DNA of 7,436 nt from Candidatus Acidiferrales bacterium (lineage in GTDB: Bacteria > Acidobacteriota > Terriglobia > Acidiferrales > UBA7541). Every line of letters begins with the position of its first letter. Positions within the stretch are counted from its first letter, which is position 1. The stretch spans positions 1-7,436 of the forward strand of contig JASHWB010000127.1 in NCBI GenBank assembly GCA_030044295.1. Direction: 5' to 3'. Under the pieces are notes generated by a model. It made no database searches. It was not told where the DNA came from and saw only the letters and a program-made list of their open reading frames with translations. The position numbers were made by a program, and so were the translations under genes. Shown in pieces: positions 1-5,512 of this stretch.

Positions 1-15
1 TGTAAGATGCGGACG

Positions 16-32
16 GTATTTCGACGAAATAC
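16..32. promoter_or_regulatory. Operator-like palindrome upstream of the cupin gene
   Basis: GTATTTCG and CGAAATAC form a perfect 8-bp inverted repeat around a single central A. The element is AT-rich compared with its surroundings and ends 25 bp before the ribosome site of the cupin gene. A one-base centre suits a dimeric repressor site better than an RNA hairpin, and no T-run follows, so it does not look like a terminator. The regulator is unknown. It could instead belong to an upstream gene outside the window. Confidence 0.45.
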
Positions 33-71
33 AAATTCGTACAGGAGTCTTGTAGAAGGAGGAACTTCGCA

Positions 72-527
72 ATGATGACTCGACGTGAGATGAACGGTAC
101 GCTGGCGGCAGCGGTAGCGGCTTTCTTTGCGGCGGGGGTGGGAACACGGGCGGATGCACAGGCGCCGTCGCAGGGCGGGCATGGGCAGATGCACGGGATG
201 TCCCCAGTGAAGACGCTGATGCAGGAGCCGCTAGGCGACATTCCGAATCCGGAAGTAAGCGTGATCACGCTGGAAGTGGGGCCGGGAACGGTTTCTCCGC
301 CGCACGAGCATATCGGGCCGGTGTTCGCGTACATACTAGAAGGGGAGATCGAGAATCAAGTCGAGCCGAATCCGCCGAAGACGTACAAAGCGGGGGATTA
401 TTTCTACGAGCCGGCAATGCACGTCCACAAGATGCTGAAGAATTTGAGCGCGACGAAAGTGGCGAAGCTGCTGATCTTTCAAGTCGGAGAGAAGGGCAAG
501 CAGTTCACGGTCGGGGTGAAATCGTAG
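72..527 (+). CDS. Exported small cupin-domain protein
   Basis: A 151-residue single-domain cupin. Residues 1-29 look like a signal peptide: a charged start with adjacent arginines (TRREM, residues 3-7), a hydrophobic Ala/Phe-rich core at 11-23 and a likely ADA cleavage site at 27-29. The arginine pair in this setting could make it a Tat signal. A short His/Met/Gly stretch follows (GGHGQMHGM, 35-43). The beta-barrel covers about 60-140. Cupin motif 1 supplies H78 and H80, but the usual metal-ligand Glu position is Val84. Motif 2 has P114 and H119, with N124 after it. Metal binding is thus plausible with three His and no Glu. The ATG at 72 follows AGAAGGAGG at 54-62; a second ATG at 75 is an alternative. 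It is first in a rightward run with a hydrolase and a reductase. The substrate is unknown; small cupins range from dioxygenases and isomerases to binding proteins. Confidence 0.88.
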   Translation: MMTRREMNGTLAAAVAAFFAAGVGTRADAQAPSQGGHGQMHGMSPVKTLMQEPLGDIPNPEVSVITLEVGPGTVSPPHEHIGPVFAYILEGEIENQVEPNPPKTYKAGDYFYEPAMHVHKMLKNLSATKVAKLLIFQVGEKGKQFTVGVKS

Positions 528-606
528 CAAAGCGGCATCGGATGATGGGGATTGAGCGAGCCGCTGCAATTCGCTGGTCCGCCGGACGGCTGAGGGGAAC
601 AACCGA

Positions 607-1368
607 ATGATCGAAAAGCAGGTTGAAATTCGAACAGCGGATGGGACGGCGGATGCGGTGCTGTTCCGTCCCGAAGGCGGCGCGAAGCTGCCGGCGGTGA
701 TCCATCTGCCAGATATTGCCGGTGTACGCGATTCGCACAAAGAGATGGCGAAGCGGCTGGCGGAGCAAGGTTACGTGGTGATACTGGTTAACGTGTTTTA
801 TCGCAACGGGCGATCGCCGGTGTGGGCGTTCCCGTTCAAAATGGGTGAAGAGCGGAGCATGAAGCGCCTGGGCGAACTGAGAGATCCTTTGACGCCGGAG
901 GCAATGGAGCGCGACGCAGCGGCATACGCAGATTTCCTAGCGAAGGAAGAGGGAGTGAGCGGCGCGCGCATCGGCGTAGTGGGATATTGCTTCTCGGGCG
1001 GGATGGCGATGCGAACGGCGGCGGCGCGTCCGGAGAAGATTGGCGCGGCAGCGTCATTTCACGGCGGGCAGCTTTACACGGAGGAGCAGACGAGTCCTCA
1101 TAAGGTGCTGCCGCGGGTGAAAGCGCGGCTGTACTTCGGTCATGCGGATGGCGATCCGTACATGCCGAAGGATGCGATCGACAATTTGGAAAAGGCATTG
1201 GCGGCATGGGGTGGGAAATATCAGAGCGAGGTTTATCCGGGAGCGAAGCATAGCTGGACGGTCCCGGATAGCCCCGTTTACGACAAGGCGCAGGCGGATC
1301 GGGCATTTCAGAAGATGACGGAGATGTTCAAAGCATCGCTGAATAGGGCAGTGAGCAGTAACTGGTAA
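607..1368 (+). CDS. Dienelactone hydrolase family alpha/beta hydrolase
   Basis: A 253-residue protein matching the dienelactone hydrolase (carboxymethylenebutenolidase) family in length and in all catalytic motifs. The nucleophile is Cys128 in GYCFSGG (126-132), the acid is probably Asp183 in the family's DxxxP pattern (Asp183 to Pro187), and the base is His215 in AKHSW. The early strand and turn are seen in VIHLPDIAGV (31-40). No signal peptide is visible, so it is probably cytoplasmic. Classical members open the dienelactone ring in chlorocatechol breakdown, but many homologues act on other esters or lactones, and no chlorocatechol genes are present, so the substrate is open. The ATG is preceded by GAGGGG at 592-597. 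It lies 79 bp after the cupin gene on the same strand and could be co-transcribed with it. Confidence 0.92.
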   Translation: MIEKQVEIRTADGTADAVLFRPEGGAKLPAVIHLPDIAGVRDSHKEMAKRLAEQGYVVILVNVFYRNGRSPVWAFPFKMGEERSMKRLGELRDPLTPEAMERDAAAYADFLAKEEGVSGARIGVVGYCFSGGMAMRTAAARPEKIGAAASFHGGQLYTEEQTSPHKVLPRVKARLYFGHADGDPYMPKDAIDNLEKALAAWGGKYQSEVYPGAKHSWTVPDSPVYDKAQADRAFQKMTEMFKASLNRAVSSNW

Positions 1369-1489
1369 GTAGTGAGCGTAAAGACGTGGGACGTTCGCGG
1401 CGAGGTCCGATACGTCCAGCATTGCTGTGGACGCCGAGCTAGTTTGGGCAGACGGATTGAGACGCGCGCGACGCAGTGAGCACACAGGC

Positions 1490-1495
1490 GGAGGA
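1490..1495 (+). promoter_or_regulatory. Ribosome binding site deciding the aldo/keto reductase start
   Basis: GGAGGA sits five bases before the ATG at 1500. An in-frame GTG at 1476 would add eight residues (MSTQAEEL), but it has no comparable site upstream and the added residues fall before the usual family N-terminus, so the ATG at 1500 is preferred. Confidence 0.8.
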
Positions 1496-1499
1496 ATTG

Positions 1500-2495
1500 A
1501 TGAACAAGAGGAAGCTGGCGAATTCGGGGCTGGAAGTGGCGCCGTGGGCGCTGGGGGGAAACGTGTTTGGATGGACGGCGGACGAAGCAACGTCATTCCG
1601 GCTGTTGGACGCGTTCGTGGACGCAGGGCTGAACCTGGTAGATACGGCCGATGTGTACTCGAAATGGATTCCGGGGCACGTGGGCGGGGAATCGGAGACG
1701 GTGATCGGAAACTGGCTGCAAAAGAGCGGGAAGCGCAACAAGGTGCTGATCGCAACGAAGCTGGGAGTGGAAATGGGACCTGGCGAGACGGGACTTTCGC
1801 GCGCATACATGATGAAAGCCGTGGATAGATCGCTCGCACGGCTGAAGACGGACTACATCGATTTATATCAGGCGCATCGCGATGACGAGAAAACTCCGAT
1901 GGAGGAAACGCTCGCAGCGTTTGGCGAGCTGATTCAAGCCGGGAAGGTACGCGCGATCGGCGCGTCGAATTTCAAGGCGCACCGGCTGGCAGAGGCTCTG
2001 AATGTGAGCAAGATGAAAGGGCTTCCGCGGTACGAGAGTTTGCAGCCTTGGTACAACCTGTATGATCGCGGGGAATTCGAAGGCGCTCTGGCGGATTTGT
2101 GCAAGCGGGAAAACGTGGGCGTGATTCCGTACTTTGGGCTCGCGAGCGGATTTTTGACGGGGAAGTATCGCTCGGCGAAGGACTTGGAGGGCAAGCCACG
2201 CGGCTATCGTGTGAAAGACATGATGAACGAGCGCGGATTTCGAATTTTGAAGGCGCTCGATACGGTGGCAGCAGAGGCGAAGGCGACTCCGGCGCAAGTG
2301 TCGCTCGCCTGGCTGATGGGGCGCGTGACGGCACCTATAGCGAGCGCGACCAGCATTTCGCAGTTCAACGAGCTGCTCGGCGCGACGGAGCTGACACTGA
2401 CGACCTCGCAAGTAAAGCTGCTTGATGACGCGAGCGCCATCGATGCGGCCGCCGCCGCGGCGCAAACCAGGACTCCGCCGCCGTCGTCGAGATAG
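1500..2495 (+). CDS. Aldo/keto reductase
   Basis: A 331-residue NAD(P)H-dependent aldo/keto reductase, full length. The TIM-barrel family's catalytic tetrad is complete: Asp48 and Tyr53 (in NLVDTADVYS), Lys87 (end of LIATK) and His126 (in LYQAH). Other family signatures are GKVRAIGASNF (148-158), the cofactor-side loop SGFLTGKYR (216-224) and a phosphate-binding-type segment SATSISQFNEL (282-292). The last 15 or so residues are low-complexity Ala, then Thr/Pro/Ser, and probably disordered. It resembles the YajO-like group that reduces small aldehydes and ketones, but substrate cannot be read from sequence. It follows the hydrolase gene by 131 bp, a gap long enough to hold its own promoter, though I see no convincing one. 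An aromatic aldehyde made by the neighbouring lyase or flavoprotein is an attractive but unproven substrate. Confidence 0.94.
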   Translation: MNKRKLANSGLEVAPWALGGNVFGWTADEATSFRLLDAFVDAGLNLVDTADVYSKWIPGHVGGESETVIGNWLQKSGKRNKVLIATKLGVEMGPGETGLSRAYMMKAVDRSLARLKTDYIDLYQAHRDDEKTPMEETLAAFGELIQAGKVRAIGASNFKAHRLAEALNVSKMKGLPRYESLQPWYNLYDRGEFEGALADLCKRENVGVIPYFGLASGFLTGKYRSAKDLEGKPRGYRVKDMMNERGFRILKALDTVAAEAKATPAQVSLAWLMGRVTAPIASATSISQFNELLGATELTLTTSQVKLLDDASAIDAAAAAAQTRTPPPSSR

Positions 2496-2510
2496 GCAGA
2501 TTTTGCCGCA

Positions 2511-2537
2511 GCGAACCTAAACGCCCAGATCGGGCGT
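2511..2537 (-). terminator. Weak candidate terminator for the minus-strand pair
   Basis: On the minus strand ACGCCC and GGGCGT form a 6-bp GC-rich stem with a five-base loop, followed by TTTAGGTT. The stem covers the last codons of the AhpD-like gene. The T-rich tail is short and interrupted, so termination would be weak. It lies in the 21-bp convergent junction region, where a terminator would be useful to both units. Confidence 0.3.
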
Positions 2538-3050
2538 GGCGCGGAGGGCATCGTTGAAGCGGTTGGTGAAGTTTGCGGTGCATATCACCAGCGTTAGCTC
2601 GACGATCTGGCCCTCGTCGAAAAACTTTGACATCTCTTTGAGAGCGCCATCGCGGATAGCGGACGCGCCGCGAGTGACGCGCTCGGCGAAGAGGATCACG
2701 GCCTTATCCTTCTCGTCAAAAAGCGTGCTGCGTTCGTAAAACGCGAGCGCGCGGATGTGCTCGTCGGTAAAACCAACTCGCTTCGACGAAGCGGCGTGCG
2801 CGCGCATGCAATACTCGCAACCATTAATCAGCGCTGTTTTCAGGTAGGCCAGCTCTTTGTAGCGCTGCTCGACCGTGCCTCCCTCCATAACTGCGGAATA
2901 CAGCGGCAGAAACTTGGCGAGAACGTCGGGCCGATGCGCCATTAGCCCGAAAATCGCGGGCATCTTGCCGAAGTTTTTCGTGAGGGCATCGTACGTGGCG
3001 TGGACTTCGGGGGCGGCCTGTTCCTTTGGGACTGGTCCTACGACGCTCAT
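2517..3050 (-). CDS. AhpD-like / carboxymuconolactone decarboxylase family protein
   Basis: A 177-residue, all-helical protein of the carboxymuconolactone decarboxylase superfamily, in the AhpD-like, peroxidase-related branch. The redox signature Cys78-x-x-Cys81-x-x-x-His85 lies in NGCEYCMRAHAA. The C-terminal ANFTNRFNDAL segment is also typical. Because both cysteines are kept, thiol-dependent peroxide reduction is more likely than the ring-lactone decarboxylase activity that names the family, but this is inference. The open frame runs much further upstream (to about 3752) antisense-free through the preceding gene in another frame. The ATG at 3050 is chosen because GGAGG (3060-3056 on the minus strand) lies five bases before it and homology-like sequence begins there. 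It follows the ThDP enzyme by 38 bp, so the two are probably one transcript. It ends tail-to-tail with the aldo/keto reductase, 21 bp away. Confidence 0.9.
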   Translation of the reverse strand: MSVVGPVPKEQAAPEVHATYDALTKNFGKMPAIFGLMAHRPDVLAKFLPLYSAVMEGGTVEQRYKELAYLKTALINGCEYCMRAHAASSKRVGFTDEHIRALAFYERSTLFDEKDKAVILFAERVTRGASAIRDGALKEMSKFFDEGQIVELTLVICTANFTNRFNDALRATPDLGV

Positions 3051-3088
3051 AACGTCCTCCAATGGAGAATTTGGGCCAATGGCTGCCG

Positions 3089-4759
3089 CTAGTGGCGAGC
3101 CATTAGCAAGTGAACCTCGGGTGGAATGGGGGCGACGTCGATTGCAACGTTGATGCACGCGGGTTTGCCGCTGGCGAAAGCGGCTTTGATCGCCGGGCCG
3201 AGCTCTTCGATCTTTGTGACGCGCTGCGCGTGACAGCCAAACGCGGCGGCGACGTCGTGATAGTTGGCGTCGCGAAGCTCGGTACCTGAAAGGCGATTTC
3301 CGGAGACAATTTCCTGGAAATGCTGCGAGGCGGCCCAGCTGTGGTTGTTCATCACCAGGGCGACGATGGGCAGCTTGTGCCGAGCCATGGTGTCGAATTC
3401 GGCGATAGTGAAGCCGACGGCGCCATCGCCGACCAGCGCGAGCACCGGGCGCTTCGGATGCGCGACTTGCGCGCCGATGGAGAGCCCGAGTCCCATGCCA
3501 ACAGCGCCGAGGAAACCGTGCGTGATATAGCTGCCTGGCTGATTTTGGCGGATGACTTCGTTGAGCCAGTGATAAGCTTCCGCGCCGTCGCCGATGATGA
3601 TCGTGTCGCCGGGAATATTCTCGACGATGGCGGAAACGGCTTGATACGGATGGATTGGCGGCGTCGCACGATGAAGATCGGGTTCGAGGCGTGTGCGGCG
3701 CTCGATTTTGGCGTTGCAGACCACCTGATTCCACGCGCTGCGATTGGGCCATTGGCGCGACTTCGCGGCAGCGTTCATGGCGCGAAGCGTCTCGCGCGGA
3801 TCGGCGGCGATGCCGAGCGCGACCGGACGCACCTTGCCGATCTCTTTGGGATCGACTTCGACATGAATGATTTTGGCGGCGAGCGGAACTTCGAGATCGC
3901 TCATGCCGAGAGTGAAAAGGCCGAAGCGGACGCCGAGCGCGAGGGCGACGTCGGGGCGCTCGCCCGAGTTCGAGAGATCGGTCATTTTGTGGAAGGTGCC
4001 ACCGTAGAGCGGATGGTTACTGGGGAGCAGGCCGTGCGCCTGGAAATCGGAGAAGACAGGAATTCCAGTGGCTTCGGCGAAGGAGCGAAGTTCGGTTGCC
4101 GCGTCGGAAAAATAAGCTCCGACACCAGCCATGATGACCGGCCGATCAGCTGCGGCGAGCATGTCGAGCGCTCGGTTGACGACGTGAGCGGGCGGGGCGG
4201 CATGGACTTCGAGCAGAACTTGCTCGGGGATTTTCACGGAATTTTCGTCCACTTGGGTAACGAGCACGTCCATGGGCAGATCGAGAAGCACTGGGCCGGT
4301 GGGAGCGGAAGTGGCGAGGCGGATGGCTTCGGCTACGAGACGCGGAATTTGGTGGGCGACGGTGATGCGATGCGCCCATTTGGTGATCGGCGTGGTGATA
4401 GCCACCTGGTCGATGCCGGCCTGCAGTGTGTTGGTTTCGGCGTCGGCAAGAGCGCTTGAGCCACACAGATAGAGGACGGGCGTACGATCCAGATAGGCAT
4501 TGGCGACCGAGGTGATGATGTTGGTGAATCCCGGGCCAGCGGTAGCCATGGCCACGCCGAGCGAGCGCGTGGCGCGGGCGTAGCCTTCGGCGGCGTGCCC
4601 GGCGGCGACTTCGTGGCGCGTGTCGGTGATAGGAATTTTGTGATCGAGGCAGGACTGGAAGATCGTTTCGAGGTGCGCGCCGTGAAGTCCGAAGATGTGA
4701 CGGACGTTGGCACGGAGAAGAGTGCGGACGAGCAATTCGCCGCCGGTTACCATGGCCAT
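3089..4759 (-). CDS. ThDP-dependent lyase, benzaldehyde lyase-like
   Basis: A 556-residue thiamine-diphosphate enzyme with the usual three domains: pyrimidine-binding (about 1-165), central (190-330) and pyrophosphate-binding (370-540). From its start (MAMVTGGEL) to its end (INVA, IPPE) it closely tracks, from memory, Pseudomonas fluorescens benzaldehyde lyase (about 563 residues, gene bznB), which splits benzoins into aldehydes and makes the reverse carboligation. The lyase-specific Ala28-His29, cofactor-activating Glu50 and Gln113 are present, with Tyr396 and His414 at the lyase Tyr397 and His415 positions. GDG (444-446) and Asn471-Asn472 form the Mg/ThDP motif. Two pocket positions differ: Met163 for Trp163 and Val420 for Met421. 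The ATG at 4759 has GGGAG seven bases upstream. It heads a probable two-gene unit with the AhpD-like gene. Automated annotation may call it acetolactate synthase, but His29 and the overall match favour the lyase group. A 2-hydroxyacyl-CoA lyase is the other alternative. Confidence 0.85.
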   Translation of the reverse strand: MAMVTGGELLVRTLLRANVRHIFGLHGAHLETIFQSCLDHKIPITDTRHEVAAGHAAEGYARATRSLGVAMATAGPGFTNIITSVANAYLDRTPVLYLCGSSALADAETNTLQAGIDQVAITTPITKWAHRITVAHQIPRLVAEAIRLATSAPTGPVLLDLPMDVLVTQVDENSVKIPEQVLLEVHAAPPAHVVNRALDMLAAADRPVIMAGVGAYFSDAATELRSFAEATGIPVFSDFQAHGLLPSNHPLYGGTFHKMTDLSNSGERPDVALALGVRFGLFTLGMSDLEVPLAAKIIHVEVDPKEIGKVRPVALGIAADPRETLRAMNAAAKSRQWPNRSAWNQVVCNAKIERRTRLEPDLHRATPPIHPYQAVSAIVENIPGDTIIIGDGAEAYHWLNEVIRQNQPGSYITHGFLGAVGMGLGLSIGAQVAHPKRPVLALVGDGAVGFTIAEFDTMARHKLPIVALVMNNHSWAASQHFQEIVSGNRLSGTELRDANYHDVAAAFGCHAQRVTKIEELGPAIKAAFASGKPACINVAIDVAPIPPEVHLLMARH

Positions 4760-4816
4760 CAGAAGACTCCCGTGCGATGCACCTGCGCGCCTCGATTAAC
4801 GCGATCGGTCACTTGG

Positions 4817-4832
4817 CGCGCTTCGCAGCGCG
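4817..4832. other. Short hairpin in the lyase leader
   Basis: CGCGCT and AGCGCG form a perfect 6-bp stem around TCGC. It sits between a possible -10 box (TAGAAT, minus strand, 4841-4836) and the lyase start, so it could lie in that gene's leader. No T-run follows on either strand, so it is not an intrinsic terminator. In GC-rich DNA such a stem may be chance. Confidence 0.25.
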
Positions 4833-4835
4833 GAC

Positions 4836-4841
4836 ATTCTA
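4836..4841 (-). promoter_or_regulatory. Possible -10 box for the lyase operon
   Basis: Read on the minus strand this is TAGAAT, five of six matches to the sigma-70 consensus, about 77 bp before the lyase start. No recognisable -35 box lies at 16-18 bp, so the call is weak, or the promoter depends on an activator. Confidence 0.25.
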
Positions 4842-4890
4842 ACCCAGACGCGAATCCGTCGCACGCGAAGGCGCCGTTCACGAGTGTGAT

Positions 4891-4907
4891 GTCGATTAAA
4901 GATCGAC
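4891..4907. promoter_or_regulatory. Inverted repeat upstream of the lyase operon
   Basis: GTCGAT and ATCGAC flank TAAAG, a perfect 6-bp dyad with a five-base AT-rich centre. It lies in the 271-bp gap between yggX and the lyase gene, about 50 bp upstream of the possible TAGAAT -10 box on the minus strand. That position would suit a transcription activator or repressor site. The rest of this gap shows no convincing gene. Confidence 0.35.
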
Positions 4908-5030
4908 GAAAGTCGCCCATCCTTCGCACAACGCGCGAAAGGTGCCGTTCGACTGCGGCCAGGGCGAAGGGCACGGCCGCACGCACGACCGTTCGGAATG
5001 ACAACCGCCCGTGCTTTGGCGATCCGAACA

Positions 5031-5327
5031 CTAATGGGAGGGAGGGACGTAGCCTTCGGGGAGCTTGGAGCCTTCCCCAAAGAAAAACTGCTCCATCTGC
5101 TCTTCCATGATCTGCTGCGCGCGCGGATCGAGCGGATTGAGGCGAAATTCGTTGAGCAGCATTTTGGAGTGATCGACCCACATACGCCAGCCATCTTTGG
5201 AAACGTTTTCGTAGATGCGCTGGCCGAGCTCGCCCTTCCAGGGCGGACGATCGAGGCCGGGAAGCTCGCGTCCAAGCTTGACGCAGTGCACCATGCGAAC
5301 TTTTTGTGTGCCCTTCTCATCGGCCAT
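5031..5327 (-). CDS. yggX: Probable Fe(2+)-trafficking protein YggX
   Basis: A 98-residue cytoplasmic protein with clear similarity along its whole length to E. coli YggX (about 91 residues). Recognisable blocks are the conserved cysteine (Cys15, equivalent to E. coli Cys7) in VHCVKLGRELPG, GELGQRIYENVSKDGW (32-47), the MLLNE segment (56-60) and the C-terminal EGYVPP. YggX proteins help protect iron-sulfur clusters and limit oxidative damage, possibly by handling labile iron; the exact mechanism is debated. The ATG at 5327 is supported by AGGAG eight bases upstream (5340-5336). A later Met12 lacks a site, so the short N-terminal extension relative to E. coli is probably real. It is transcribed away from the VAO-type gene and towards the lyase, 271 bp upstream of the latter, and may share a divergent control region with the flavoprotein gene. 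Confidence 0.95.
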   Translation of the reverse strand: MADEKGTQKVRMVHCVKLGRELPGLDRPPWKGELGQRIYENVSKDGWRMWVDHSKMLLNEFRLNPLDPRAQQIMEEQMEQFFFGEGSKLPEGYVPPSH

Positions 5328-5403
5328 CGGTTCGTCTCCTGGGAAATCGATCTGAGTTTTAACATACTTCAAGGGCGCGGGAAATTCCAGCAGGCGCTGC
5401 CTA

Positions 5404-5443
5404 GCGAAGCGATTTCGCGTGGGGCGAGCGCGGCCAAACCGCG
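5404..5443. other. Two short inverted repeats in the yggX/flavoprotein divergent region
   Basis: GCGAA (5404-5408) pairs with TTCGC (5414-5418), and CGCGG (5429-5433) pairs with CCGCG (5439-5443), each with a five-base loop. Both sit just upstream of the candidate -10 box of the flavoprotein gene. They are short and GC-rich, so chance is a serious alternative. Confidence 0.25.
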
Positions 5444-5444
5444 T

Positions 5445-5450
5445 TACACT
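5445..5450 (+). promoter_or_regulatory. Possible -10 box for the VAO-type gene
   Basis: TACACT matches four of six bases of the sigma-70 -10 consensus, including the key first two and last. It lies 63 bp before the start codon and five bases before a perfect 12-bp palindrome that would overlap the start of transcription. No good -35 box is visible at the right distance. Confidence 0.25.
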
Positions 5451-5454
5451 GACA

Positions 5455-5466
5455 CGCCTGCAGGCG
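5455..5466. promoter_or_regulatory. Perfect 12-bp palindrome upstream of the VAO-type gene
   Basis: CGCCTGCAGGCG is a complete palindrome with no central gap, placed 46 bp upstream of the flavoprotein start and just after a possible -10 box. A repressor bound here would block transcription start. No regulator gene is present in the window, and the site is not repeated elsewhere that I can see. Confidence 0.35.
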
Positions 5467-5500
5467 CGAATGAATTTGCTTTGTGCGCTACCGGCGCGGC

Positions 5501-5506
5501 GGGAGG
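5501..5506 (+). promoter_or_regulatory. Ribosome binding site deciding the flavoprotein start
   Basis: GGGAGG lies six bases before the ATG at 5513 and three before the adjacent ATG at 5510. The first spacing is the more usual one. An in-frame GTG at 5483 lies upstream of this site and would add mostly Arg/Gly residues, so it is unlikely. Confidence 0.75.
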
Positions 5507-5512
5507 TTGATG

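Noticed and set aside
1389..1427. Inverted repeats GGACGT/ACGTCC and CAGCA/TGCTG in the hydrolase-reductase gap
   Set aside because: The first has a 17-base loop and the second a one-base centre with short arms. Neither has a T-run, and such dyads are common by chance at this base composition.
3051..3752. N-terminal extension of the AhpD-like open frame (over 200 residues)
   Set aside because: It overlaps the lyase gene in another frame, is Arg/Ser-rich with no family resemblance, and a strong ribosome site marks the ATG at 3050.
3320..4459. Long + strand open frame (379 codons) opposite the lyase
   Set aside because: Its composition is that of an antisense shadow of a GC-rich gene. It has no recognisable domain and lies wholly within the well-supported lyase gene.
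4760..5181. Minus-strand open frame through the yggX-lyase gap with a CPRC motif
   Set aside because: It overlaps yggX in another frame, its only cysteine pair (CPRC) is isolated, the rest is Arg/Ala-rich, and I found no convincing start for a short gene in the gap.
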